Shown here: positions 34,003-41,695 of the stretch, piece after piece
How positions within the stretch are numbered: position 1 is the first letter of the stretch
Layout of the letters: each line of letters opens with the position of its first letter
Assembly: GCA_015075725.1 (NCBI GenBank)
Contig: JABTTV010000001.1
Span: 1,426,001 to 1,490,000 of the forward strand
Direction: 5' to 3'
DNA length: 64,000 bases
Origin: Anaerolineales bacterium
GTDB taxonomy: Bacteria; Chloroflexota; Anaerolineae; Anaerolineales; Villigracilaceae
Program-made: the position numbers and the translations under genes
Notes under the pieces: model-generated
The model's database searches: none
Told to the model about the DNA's origin: nothing
The model's input: the letters and a program-made list of their open reading frames with translations, nothing else

Positions 34003-34974
34003 TTACGCCGACGGGAGCCACTGATCACTGATCACTGGTAATTTCTCCCCATACAACTTGCGATGCACCACGCTCAACGCGCGGACCTGCTCCGCAGCAT
34101 GATACGATGACCTCACCAGTGGATTTGATTCCACCCATTTGAAACCAATTGAATAACCATACTCGCGCAGTTCGGCGAACTCTTCCATGGTGTAGTAACG
34201 ATCCATGAGCATGTGCTTTTTGCTCGGTTGCAAATACTGACCGATGGTCAGGATGTCCACTCCCCAACTGCGCTGGTCGCGCATCACGGCTTTGACCTCG
34301 TCCATGGTTTCGCCAAGCCCAAGCATGATTCCGCTCTTGGTCAGCACATCGGGATCGAGTTTCTTGGCATTTGATAAGGTCGCCGCCGCCCACTCGTAGT
34401 TATCCTGCGGCTGTACCTGCTTGAACAATCGCGGCACGGTTTCCACATTGTGGTTGAGGATTTCAGGCCGCGCATCCATGACGATCTTCAAGGCTTCGAT
34501 GCTGCCTTTGAAATCAGGTATCAGGACTTCGATGGAACATCCCGGCAGCAATTCTCTAATTCTCCGAATCACCATCGCGAAAATAGGCGCGCCGCCATCC
34601 CTTCGTTCGTCGCGATTCACAGATGTAATGACAGCGTGTTTCAACTCCATGGCTTTGACGGCTTGCGCCACACGCTCGGCTTCGTTCCAATCCAATAAAG
34701 CGGGCTTGCCGTGTTTGATGTCGCAGAATCCGCAGGTGCGTGTGCAAACATCGCCGAGCATCAAAAACGTCGCAGTGCCGCTGCCCCAGCATTCGCCGAG
34801 GTTCGGGCACATGGCTTCTTCGCAGACGGTGTGCAGTTCCTTCTTGCGCATCAATCCGTGCAGCCATTCATAGGTCTCGCCCGAAGGCGCGCGGACTTTG
34901 ATCCAATCCGGGCGGCGGAGGGGGCGCGAATCCGTTTGCGGGGAGACTCGGTCTCGGGTTGGTGTGACAGGCAT
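34003..34974 (-). CDS. lipA: Lipoyl synthase
   Basis: This 323-residue radical SAM enzyme inserts two sulfur atoms into octanoyl groups on carrier proteins. It has both Fe-S motifs: the auxiliary [12 protein letters not shown] (near residues 51-62) and the radical [16 protein letters not shown] (near 77-89). The C-terminal RSSYHA contains the Ser that ligates the auxiliary cluster. AAGGAC precedes the ATG. The last residues (DQWLPSA) are coded by GATCAGTGATCAGTGG-type microrepeat DNA. Lipoate ligase or LipB genes are not in the window. Confidence 0.96.
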   Translation of the reverse strand: MPVTPTRDRVSPQTDSRPLRRPDWIKVRAPSGETYEWLHGLMRKKELHTVCEEAMCPNLGECWGSGTATFLMLGDVCTRTCGFCDIKHGKPALLDWNEAERVAQAVKAMELKHAVITSVNRDERRDGGAPIFAMVIRRIRELLPGCSIEVLIPDFKGSIEALKIVMDARPEILNHNVETVPRLFKQVQPQDNYEWAAATLSNAKKLDPDVLTKSGIMLGLGETMDEVKAVMRDQRSWGVDILTIGQYLQPSKKHMLMDRYYTMEEFAELREYGYSIGFKWVESNPLVRSSYHAAEQVRALSVVHRKLYGEKLPVISDQWLPSA

Positions 34975-34995
34975 AAGGTCCTTTTGAAGCGCATG

Positions 34996-35072
34996 TCATC
35001 GCGAGGAGCGGAGCGTCGAAGCAATCCCATCATAAATTAGAAGATTGCTTTGCCTGCGCCTCGCAATTAAAT
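34996..35072. repeat. Intergenic palindromic repeat between the NfeD gene and lipA
   Basis: GCGAGGAGCGGAGCGTCGAAGC (first 20 given: GCGAGGAGCGGAGCGTCGAA) near 34999 and the inverted partner GATTGCTTTGCCTGCGCCTCGC near 35042-35065 (given in two parts, GATTGCTTTG and CCTGCGCCTC) form an imperfect stem. The left arm matches the element at the 3' end of hypF closely. It may act as the terminator of the upstream gene lipA's neighbour or simply be a dispersed repeat. Confidence 0.55.
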
Positions 35073-35077
35073 GAAAA

Positions 35078-36382
35078 TCATTTTTTCTTTACGATCAATC
35101 TCAAACCACGAACTTCGACGACCTCGATTTTATCACCCTTACGAATCTCGCCGGACTCGGGGGATTTTTCCGCGCTCCAGAGTTCGGATTCCAACTGGAC
35201 CTGTCCCGCCTCGCCGTCGAACGTTTTGGCTGATCCTGTTTTCCCGACATAGGATTCCGCCCCCATGGATATTGGTTTATGCAGCGAACGTAATGCGATC
35301 ATCATGATGGCGAAAAAGATCAGGCCGAGGAAGATGCCAGTTCCGACCACGAGGGGAACCGACACACGCTGGAACTCCGGCGTGCCCGGCGAGTTGAACA
35401 GAACCAGCGCGCCGACGATAAAGGACGCGACCCCCGCCGTTGTCAATGCGCCGTGCGTGGGCGCTTTGATATCGAGCACGAATAAAACGAATGCGATGAT
35501 GAGAAAGATGACGCCGAACCAATTGACGGGCAATACGCCCAACCCATAGATTGCAAGGGTGATGCAGACCGCGCCGATGAATCCCGCCACCCAGCCGCCG
35601 GGGCTGGAAAGTTCAATGAGGATCGCCTGCACGCCAATAGCGAGTAGTAAGAACGCGATGTTCGGGTCGGTGAGCAGAAGCAGGAGTTGTTCAATGAAAC
35701 TGATGTCCAGCGGTTGGACTTCGATGCCGGTAGTTTCAAGCGTGCGCGGGCCGTTTTTCATCGCGACCGTGAAACCGTTCAAGCCTTCCAGAAGGTCGTC
35801 GAGGTCGTTGGCAATGAAATCGATGAGACCCGCCTCCAGCGCTTCATCGGCGGTGACGGCTTTGGCTTCATCGATCATCGCCTCGGCGAGTTCCAACGCC
35901 TTTTCTCCGCGCGGAGTCACAAACGGGCGGATCGAGGCTTTGACGATTTCCTTCGCTTTTGCATCCGCAGTGCTGTTGAGGTCTTCGCCGGAACTTGTGA
36001 TGGGACTGGATGCGCCGATGGATGACTCGGGTGCCATGGCCGAGGCGTGACCCGCCATCGTGATCATCGCGCCCGCGCTCCCGGCGATGGCGTTTCGCGG
36101 CGCAACATACACCACCACCGGCACGTCGCTGTCGCGGATCGCGGCAATGATCTCCAGCATGGTATCCACGCTTCCACCCGGCGTGTTGAGTTGGATGACA
36201 AGCACTTCCGCATCCCGTTGGTCTGCGGTTTCGATGCCGCGTTTGATGTATTCGAGCATTGGCGGCATGATGGGACCGTCTGCGGTCAGGACCACTGCGA
36301 CAGGATTGTTCCCTTGCGCAAGGACGGTTTGAGCAAACGCCAACATGATAATAAGAAAAAGAAGGATGCGTCTGGTTTTCAT
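35078..36382 (-). CDS. NfeD-family membrane serine protease (ClpP/SppA-like domain plus NfeD domain)
   Basis: This 434-residue protein has a signal peptide (residues 1-22), a ClpP-class protease domain with the catalytic Ser in NAIAGSAGAMITMAG (near residue 102) and a Lys in AKEIVKAS, then a membrane domain of 4-5 helices (about residues 240-365). The C-terminal OB-fold NfeD domain (GAESYVGKTGSAKTFDGEAG... VVEVRGLRLIVKKK) follows. NfeD1b-type proteases cleave stomatin-like membrane proteins. No stomatin gene is adjacent. It shares a 47-bp divergent promoter region with the next gene. Confidence 0.92.
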   Translation of the reverse strand: MKTRRILLFLIIMLAFAQTVLAQGNNPVAVVLTADGPIMPPMLEYIKRGIETADQRDAEVLVIQLNTPGGSVDTMLEIIAAIRDSDVPVVVYVAPRNAIAGSAGAMITMAGHASAMAPESSIGASSPITSSGEDLNSTADAKAKEIVKASIRPFVTPRGEKALELAEAMIDEAKAVTADEALEAGLIDFIANDLDDLLEGLNGFTVAMKNGPRTLETTGIEVQPLDISFIEQLLLLLTDPNIAFLLLAIGVQAILIELSSPGGWVAGFIGAVCITLAIYGLGVLPVNWFGVIFLIIAFVLFVLDIKAPTHGALTTAGVASFIVGALVLFNSPGTPEFQRVSVPLVVGTGIFLGLIFFAIMMIALRSLHKPISMGAESYVGKTGSAKTFDGEAGQVQLESELWSAEKSPESGEIRKGDKIEVVEVRGLRLIVKKK

Positions 36383-36405
36383 GGTTGTTTCTGATTCCTG
36401 AAACC

Positions 36406-36411
36406 ATTATA
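36406..36411 (-). promoter_or_regulatory. -10 box before the NfeD gene
   Basis: TATAAT on the minus strand lies 24 nt before the ATG at 36382, in the 47-bp gap shared with the plus-strand gene at 36430. A -35 box would lie within that gene's leader or start; none is clear. Confidence 0.4.
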
Positions 36412-36429
36412 CTGGTTGTGGAGGGCATC

Positions 36430-37128
36430 ATGACTGAAACTAAGCGAACATTCACACTGCGCTCGATCCTATTGATGGTCATTGTGGTATTTGTCATCCC
36501 ATTCCTGCCGATGATCATATCCGGCGTATGGGATTGGCTGGAGGCGTGGACATACGCGATCATCAGCATCTTTGGATTCATCCTCAGTCGCGCCCTGGCG
36601 GCGAGACGACACCCCGATATTCTGGCGGAACGCTCGCGTTCCATCGAATTGACGGATGCAAAGCCCTGGGACAAAATCCTTGCCCCCATGCTGGCCTTCG
36701 GCTCCATCGCAATCCTTGTCGTGGCTGGGTTCGATAAACTTTTCGGCTGGACTTCCGCGTTTTCGCCGCCCATCAAAATCGCATCCTTGATCCTGATCCT
36801 GCTTGGCTTTATCTTCGGCTCATGGGCATTGATCGAGAACCGCTTCTTCTCCGGCGTTGTCCGCATTCAAACCGACCGCGGACATCATGTCATTACAACG
36901 GGACCCTACCGCTTCATCCGTCACCCGGGCTATGGCGGCGCATTATGGACATATCTCGCCATGCCCTTTCTGCTCGACTCGCTTTGGGCGCTCATCCCTG
37001 CGGTCTTGCTGGTCTTCGTTCTCGTGGTCAGGACATCGCTGGAAGATAAAACCCTGCAAACCGAACTCCCCGGTTACAAAGAGTACGCGCGGATAACAAA
37101 GTACCGTTTGTTCCCGGGGATTTGGTAG
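36430..37128 (+). CDS. ICMT/PEMT-family methyltransferase-like membrane protein
   Basis: The start at 36430 (MTETKRTF) has GGAGGG 6 nt upstream; an earlier in-frame ATG at 36385 lies in the promoter region. The 232-residue protein has about five TM helices. The family motif TTGPYRFIRHPGYGGAL near residues 157-173 forms the S-adenosylmethionine/substrate site, and the C-terminal LQTELPGYKEYARITKYRLFPGIW is typical. The substrate is unknown. It is larger than the paralogue at 7036. Confidence 0.88.
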   Translation: MTETKRTFTLRSILLMVIVVFVIPFLPMIISGVWDWLEAWTYAIISIFGFILSRALAARRHPDILAERSRSIELTDAKPWDKILAPMLAFGSIAILVVAGFDKLFGWTSAFSPPIKIASLILILLGFIFGSWALIENRFFSGVVRIQTDRGHHVITTGPYRFIRHPGYGGALWTYLAMPFLLDSLWALIPAVLLVFVLVVRTSLEDKTLQTELPGYKEYARITKYRLFPGIW

Positions 37129-37132
37129 TTAT

Positions 37133-37200
37133 GTTGTCACCCTGAGCGATGGGGAAGGGTCTCAACTGCAATACCAGAGACTCTCTGTCGGAGTGACATA
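37133..37200. repeat. Palindromic repeat between convergent genes
   Basis: TTGTCACCCTGAGCGATGGG (37137-37156) is followed by AAGGGTCTC, and then by the inverted GAGACTCTCTGTCGGAGTGACA-type sequence (37181-37199, given here by its parts GAGACTCTC and GAGTGACA). The element spans the 80-bp gap between the ICMT-like gene and pstB, which end face to face. A related element lies at 46460-46537. Confidence 0.55.
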
Positions 37201-37208
37201 TCAAAAAA

Positions 37209-37973
37209 TTAGAACAATCCTTCCAAATACTGCTTCGTCCGTTCGTGTTTGGGGTTGTTGAATACATCGTGCGCAGGACCGGCTTCTGCAACTTCGCCGA
37301 GATACATATAAATGACATGATCTGCCAATCGCTTTGCCTGACGCAGCGTGTGCGTCACAATGACGATGGTGTAATCCTTCTTCAATTCGATCAAACGGCT
37401 TTCGATGTTCTGTGAGGAGATCGGGTCGAGCGCGGAGGTGGGTTCGTCGCCGAGGATGATTTCCGGTTCGACCGCCAGGCCGCGGGCGAGGCAGAGGCGC
37501 TGTTGCTGTCCGATGGAAAGAGAGGTCGCGGGGTCGTGCATCCGCTTTTGGACTTCTTCCCATAAGCCTGCAATTTCCAAATAATGCCGCACGGATTTTT
37601 TATATTCGGCGCGTTCTTTCTTCATCTGGTGGATGCGCATGCCGTAGGCGACATTGTCGTAGATGGACATGGGCAGGGGTGAAGGACGCTGTGCCAGCAG
37701 CCCAACCACCTTTCGGACTTCGGTCACGTCCACCGCAGGGTCGTAGATGTTTTCGCCGTCCACCAGTACTTCGCCGGTGAGTTTGACGTCCTCGGTCAGT
37801 TCAAAGAAGCGATTGAAGGTTTTTAATAAAGTGGTTTTGCCGCAGCCGCTGGGTCCCATAATGACGGTGATCTGGTTCTTTGGGATTTCAATATTAATAT
37901 CTTTCAGGGCGTGTTGCTTGCCGTAATAGGCGTTGAGGTTATTAACTTGGATGTGGGTGTTGTCCATGTTCAA
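37209..37973 (-). CDS. pstB: Phosphate ABC transporter ATPase PstB
   Basis: This 254-residue ATPase has Walker A GPSGCGKTT (near residues 36-44), Q-loop LLAQRPSPLPMS, the signature LSIGQQQRL and Walker B ILGDEPTSALDP. The PstB-specific features, FNRFFEL and NLNAYYGK, are present. It is the last gene of pstSCAB. phoU, often found after pstB, is absent here. Confidence 0.96.
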   Translation of the reverse strand: MNMDNTHIQVNNLNAYYGKQHALKDINIEIPKNQITVIMGPSGCGKTTLLKTFNRFFELTEDVKLTGEVLVDGENIYDPAVDVTEVRKVVGLLAQRPSPLPMSIYDNVAYGMRIHQMKKERAEYKKSVRHYLEIAGLWEEVQKRMHDPATSLSIGQQQRLCLARGLAVEPEIILGDEPTSALDPISSQNIESRLIELKKDYTIVIVTHTLRQAKRLADHVIYMYLGEVAEAGPAHDVFNNPKHERTKQYLEGLF

Positions 37974-38010
37974 TCCTTTACGAATTATGTAATAGGTGAT
38001 GCAATAATCG

Positions 38011-38955
38011 TTATTTGATCGTGTACCGATTTAATCTTGCCGACAACCAGCGCGAACCAAAACTGACGAGCAGGACGATGATGGTCAAAATCAGGGCAGC
38101 GGCATATCCGCGCTCGCGGACTTCGGGGTAGGGGGAACCGAGTTGGAAGAAGACCGCCAGAGGGAGAGACGCAGTTGGATTCATCAACGAGGTGGTGATT
38201 CGGTCGGTGTAACCTGCGGTGAACAGCACCGAGGCCGCGTCACCGATGCCGCGGCCGAAGGCAAGCAGAATGGCGGTGATGATGCCCGGCAGCATTTGGC
38301 GGGTGACGACATTGAGCGCCACTTCGAATTTGGTGGAACCGAGCGCGAGGGCGGCATGTTCCAGGTCGGCGGGCATGCGGCGGATGACTTCATCCATGGC
38401 GCGGGTCATGATGGGCAGTTCGACGAGCGCGAGAACGATGATGCCTGCAAGCAGTGAGGCACGCATGCCGAGCAAGATCATCAATGCAAAACCAAACGCG
38501 CCGTACACAATCGATGGTATGCCCCACAACACATCCAGCGAGAGGCGGACGTACTCACCCCAGCGTGATTTACCGAGATAGGCTTTGAGATAGAGCGCAA
38601 TCGGCACGCTCAACAGCATGGCAAGGAAAGTTCCACCTGTGGCGAGATATGCCGAGCCGATGATGGCGTTAAGAATGCCGCCACCTTTGCCCATGTAATA
38701 TCCGCCTTTGGGGACTTGCGAGACCATTTCCCATGAAAGCGAAGGAAGTCCGCGTGAGATGATCGTCCAGAGAATTAAACCAAGCGCGCCTGCGACGATC
38801 AGCAGGGCGATTCTCATAATGGTTTTGATAAATAGTTCGACGATGTGACGCCGTTCGAAATGTTTCTTTTGAAATTTAATCCGATTGCTCCTTCCGCCGT
38901 CCTCGGCGGAAGCGGCGGCGGGGACGCCGCCTTGAGCATAGTTATTGTTTTTCAT
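38011..38955 (-). CDS. pstA: Phosphate ABC transporter permease PstA
   Basis: This 314-residue permease has six TM helices and the EAA-type loop (EHAALALGSTKFEVALNVVTRQMLPGIITAILL). The N-terminal 30 residues before the first helix are low-complexity (QGGVPAAASAEDGGRSN) and are coded by twin palindromes at 38891-38931. The start overlaps the pstC stop by 4 nt. It pairs with PstC to form the phosphate channel. Confidence 0.95.
   Translation of the reverse strand: MKNNNYAQGGVPAAASAEDGGRSNRIKFQKKHFERRHIVELFIKTIMRIALLIVAGALGLILWTIISRGLPSLSWEMVSQVPKGGYYMGKGGGILNAIIGSAYLATGGTFLAMLLSVPIALYLKAYLGKSRWGEYVRLSLDVLWGIPSIVYGAFGFALMILLGMRASLLAGIIVLALVELPIMTRAMDEVIRRMPADLEHAALALGSTKFEVALNVVTRQMLPGIITAILLAFGRGIGDAASVLFTAGYTDRITTSLMNPTASLPLAVFFQLGSPYPEVRERGYAAALILTIIVLLVSFGSRWLSARLNRYTIK
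38891..38931. repeat. Twin GC-rich hairpins in the pstA 5' coding region
   Basis: CTTCCGCCG/CGGCGGAAG (38891-38899 and 38904-38912) and GGCGGCG/CGCCGCC (38914-38920 and 38925-38931) are perfect stems with 4-nt loops. They encode residues 8-21 of PstA. The sequence GCCGTCCTCGGCGG recurs before the trehalose synthase gene at 59881. Confidence 0.75.
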
Positions 38956-39929
38956 GAACGCCTCAAGAAACGCTGGAGTACCAGCGTGGAAAGAATGTTA
39001 AAGATGAGGATGACCACCAATAAAACTAAAGCCGCCCCGAGCAGCGCCGCATCATACAGCGGAATGGACATCATCTCGCCATAGTTGTTGGCGATCAGCG
39101 CGGGCAGCGGATAGGCAGTATCAAAAACAGAAGTAGGAATTTGCGGGACGTTTCCCACCACCATCAGCACGGCGATGGTCTCGCCCAACGCGCGCGAGGC
39201 TCCCAGCACAATGGCGGCAACAATGCCGGGCAGGACTTGCGGCAAGACGATAGTGCGAATGGTCTGCCATTGAGTCGCGCCAACGGCGAGAGCCGCGTGA
39301 CGCAAGTCATTGGGGACAGTGGAGAGCACTTCAAAGATAACCGAGATAATCAGCGGAGCGATCATCACAGCGAGCACGATTCCGCCTGCGAGGATTCCGA
39401 ATCCTGTCGGCTGGGTAACTGCTAAAAAGGGAATAGAACCAAGCCAACGTTCAGAGAGAGGCGCAAGCACGTCATCCACGAACGGCACGATGGACAGCAA
39501 TCCCCACACGCCATAGACGACGGGCGGGATGGCGGCGAGCACATCCAGAATGGGTTTGGCGATGGTACGAAGACGGTTATGGGCATATTCCGCGAGGTAG
39601 ACCGAAACCAGTAAGCAAGGCGGAACAGCAAGCAATACGCCAACGGTTGTCACCCACAGTGTGCCAAGAATGAACGGAAGAAAGCCGAATTGACCATCGT
39701 TGGGTCGCCAGATATCGCCAAATAACAATTCGCTAAAACTGTAAGAATTCAAAATGGGGTAAGCGCGCACGACCAATGCCGTTGCCACAATGATGATGAG
39801 CACCACAGGCACAAGTGTGATGATAAAAAATGTGCGTTGTGCGGCTCGATTCGTTCTGGCGCGAGACGGCGTAGAAGGGCGGCTTAGCCGCCCTTCCGTT
39901 TTGATTTGGGTCAATTCGATTTCGCTCAT
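38952..39929 (-). CDS. pstC: Phosphate ABC transporter permease PstC
   Basis: This 325-residue permease has six TM helices and the loop RHAALAVGATQWQTIRTIVLPQVLPGIVAAIVLG. The N-terminal 35 residues are polar and basic (TEGRLSRPSTPSRARTNRAAQR) and partly coded by a perfect 11-bp palindrome. The start overlaps the pstS stop by 4 nt, and the stop overlaps pstA by 4 nt. It forms the phosphate channel with PstA. Confidence 0.95.
   Translation of the reverse strand: MSEIELTQIKTEGRLSRPSTPSRARTNRAAQRTFFIITLVPVVLIIIVATALVVRAYPILNSYSFSELLFGDIWRPNDGQFGFLPFILGTLWVTTVGVLLAVPPCLLVSVYLAEYAHNRLRTIAKPILDVLAAIPPVVYGVWGLLSIVPFVDDVLAPLSERWLGSIPFLAVTQPTGFGILAGGIVLAVMIAPLIISVIFEVLSTVPNDLRHAALAVGATQWQTIRTIVLPQVLPGIVAAIVLGASRALGETIAVLMVVGNVPQIPTSVFDTAYPLPALIANNYGEMMSIPLYDAALLGAALVLLVVILIFNILSTLVLQRFLRRS
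39874..39896. repeat. Perfect palindrome in the pstC 5' coding region
   Basis: GAAGGGCGGCT (39874-39884), one central base, and the exact complement (39886-39896) form an 11-bp hairpin. It encodes residues 11-18 of PstC. The hairpin lies just after the pstS-pstC junction and may lower expression of the permease genes. Confidence 0.8.
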
Positions 39930-40921
39930 TGTTCAAGCTTCGCGAGAGACTCGGCTTGTTGCTCCGGGGTTAGCGGGACATAGCCTGCCGCTTCCAAATA
40001 CTGTTGACCATCGGTCAGGATCCACTTGATGAATTCAAGTTCCAATCCTTCGGGTTTGCCGAGTGTGGCAAGGTTTTCAAAACGGGCGGGGGGAGAGGGA
40101 TACGTTCCGTTTGCCACTGCGCTGAAGGCATCTTCCTTTACTTGATAAACTTCGCCTGCATCTGCTGTACCGTTCTCATTGATATCGATCGGAGGGATGA
40201 GGATTCCAGGAACGAGATTCCCATTGCTCAGATCAAAGATGCTGTTGAGGTTGCCGAAGCCAATGCCAAGCGGATCTTTCAACACGGTGTCGAGCATGGA
40301 GGGTTCACCGTTCACACCGATACCAAGCAGGTCTTCCTGTGCTTCGCCGCCGCTATACTTTGCCCATTGCTCGGCTGCGCCTGCCGCGTCAGAGCGGGTG
40401 AACACATTGATCTTATCGGTGATGGACGGGTCGCCAACGACTTCACCCCATGTTGTGATCTCACCTGTGATGTAGATCTTGTTGTAGGTTTCCTGTGTAA
40501 TGCCTTGCGCCATCAATTGCTCTGCCACTGGATTCTCAACATTGATGATCGGGAAGACCGCATCCTTCGTCACCGACACCCAGAAGATGCCTTGCGCGGT
40601 TTCTTCTTCCTTGATGCTGCGCGAGATCATGCCAATGTCCACTGCGCCAGCGATGGTATCGGTCATGCCTTTGCCCGCGCCGCCGCCCTGCACATCGAAT
40701 TGCACATCAGGATGCAGTTTGGTGAACTCTTCTGCCCAGACGGTCATCATGGGGTAGAGGGCGAACGCACCAGAGATGGACAGTGTGCCGCTCAATTCGG
40801 ATGAAGTGCCCGCCTCAGACTCAGGGACGGCTGCTGCTTCAGGCGCGGCGGTCCCACACGCTGTAAGGGACACCGCCAAAAGCAAAAGAAGAGACAGCCA
40901 GGTTATGGTTTGTTTTCGCAT
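39926..40921 (-). CDS. pstS: Phosphate-binding lipoprotein PstS
   Basis: I start at the ATG at 40921 (MRKQTITWL), which has TTGGAG upstream, rather than the ATG 18 nt earlier. The 331-residue protein has a lipobox (SLTACGTA) and the PstS phosphate site: SGAFALYPMM, QGGGAGKGM and DIGMISRSI (Ser/Arg/Asp residues that bind phosphate). The Ser/Glu-rich linker after the Cys is typical. It is the first pst gene, so it is probably the most expressed, and it is induced by phosphate limitation in most bacteria. Confidence 0.93.
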   Translation of the reverse strand: MRKQTITWLSLLLLLAVSLTACGTAAPEAAAVPESEAGTSSELSGTLSISGAFALYPMMTVWAEEFTKLHPDVQFDVQGGGAGKGMTDTIAGAVDIGMISRSIKEEETAQGIFWVSVTKDAVFPIINVENPVAEQLMAQGITQETYNKIYITGEITTWGEVVGDPSITDKINVFTRSDAAGAAEQWAKYSGGEAQEDLLGIGVNGEPSMLDTVLKDPLGIGFGNLNSIFDLSNGNLVPGILIPPIDINENGTADAGEVYQVKEDAFSAVANGTYPSPPARFENLATLGKPEGLELEFIKWILTDGQQYLEAAGYVPLTPEQQAESLAKLEQ

Positions 40922-41000
40922 ATTGTTTCTCCAATCCATTTATTTTTATATAAAGCCTATTGAGTAAGTATGGATTTAGAGTAAAAAAAAAGATTTTTAC

Positions 41001-41023
41001 TTCGAGACCTCGAGTATCTCGAA
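41001..41023. other. Hairpins in the pst leader
   Basis: TTCGAGA (41001-41007) and TCTCGAA (41017-41023) form a 7-bp palindrome around CCTCGAGTA. Next to it GTAAAAA (40981-40987) and TTTTTAC (40994-41000) form another. Both lie in the transcript leader between the pst promoter and pstS, where they could act in attenuation. Confidence 0.45.
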
Positions 41024-41027
41024 AAAC

Positions 41028-41044
41028 CCTACTAGACTAATAGG
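41028..41044. promoter_or_regulatory. 17-bp palindrome between pstS and the Rrf2 gene
   Basis: CCTACTAG (41028-41035), a central A and CTAATAGG (41037-41044) form a palindrome with one mismatch per arm. It lies just downstream of the pst -10 box and so could be an operator for the divergent Rrf2 regulator. Confidence 0.5.
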
Positions 41045-41055
41045 TTATGTATATT

Positions 41056-41084
41056 ATCATAATTCAGCGGCTGAATTTTGTCAA
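41056..41084 (-). promoter_or_regulatory. pst operon promoter with palindrome in the spacer
   Basis: On the minus strand TTGACA (41079-41084), a 17-bp spacer and TATGAT (41056-41061) form a strong sigma-70 promoter. The spacer is filled by ATTCAGC-C-GCTGAAT (41062-41076), a 15-bp palindrome that differs from the gmd palindrome by one base. Confidence 0.65.
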
Positions 41085-41123
41085 TACCGAATCCAACACG
41101 CCACAGGCAGAATCACCCCAACT

Positions 41124-41151
41124 TGACAGACACATTTTTTATACTATACTG
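41124..41151 (+). promoter_or_regulatory. Promoter of the Rrf2-family regulator gene
   Basis: TTGACA near 41123-41128, a 16-bp spacer and TATACT near 41145-41150 form a strong plus-strand promoter about 37 nt before the ATG at 41188, divergent from the pst promoter. Confidence 0.65.
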
Positions 41152-41187
41152 CCCCAGTAGGTCTAATCAAGAAGGTAGAGTATTGAA

Positions 41188-41592
41188 ATGAAATTAACCA
41201 CCCGCAGCGAATATGCCCTCCTCGCCCTTGTCTATCTTGCCCGCAATCAAAATGAAAGTTTCATCTCCATTGATGTCATTGCTACTGCTCAGGGAATCCC
41301 ACCCAAATTCTTGGAGCAACTCATGCTGGCGCTCAAACGCGCTCATTTCCTCCGCAGCGCCAAGGGGCAAAAAGGCGGTTATCGTCTCGCCAAACGCCCT
41401 GACCAGATCCCTCTTGCCGACGTCATTCGCTTATTCGATGGCGCTCTCGCCCCTACAGAATCGGTCAGCGAGAATTTTTACGAATCAACACCTATTGAAA
41501 AAGAGAAGAAACTGACGAAGGTCTTCAAGGACATTCGGGATTATGTCTCGAATAAACTGGAGAAGACTACGATAGCGGATGTGGCAAAGTGA
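41188..41592 (+). CDS. Rrf2-family transcriptional regulator without cluster cysteines
   Basis: This 134-residue protein has the Rrf2 winged helix: EYALLALVYLARNQ, IPPKFLEQLMLALKRAHFLRSAKGQKGGYRLAKRP (residues 38-72). IscR/NsrR-type Fe-S cysteines are absent; there is no Cys in the whole protein. It therefore is unlikely to sense Fe-S status and is closer in type to CymR-like repressors. It is transcribed divergently from pstSCAB and may control that operon or itself. Confidence 0.9.
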   Translation: MKLTTRSEYALLALVYLARNQNESFISIDVIATAQGIPPKFLEQLMLALKRAHFLRSAKGQKGGYRLAKRPDQIPLADVIRLFDGALAPTESVSENFYESTPIEKEKKLTKVFKDIRDYVSNKLEKTTIADVAK

Positions 41593-41695
41593 CATAGAAG
41601 GTCGGTCCGACCTGATCCCATAACATGGGACACGCATCTGCCAGGTCTTAATTTTGAAATACAGGTTGGGATGGGGTTTGTTACAATCAAAATAC

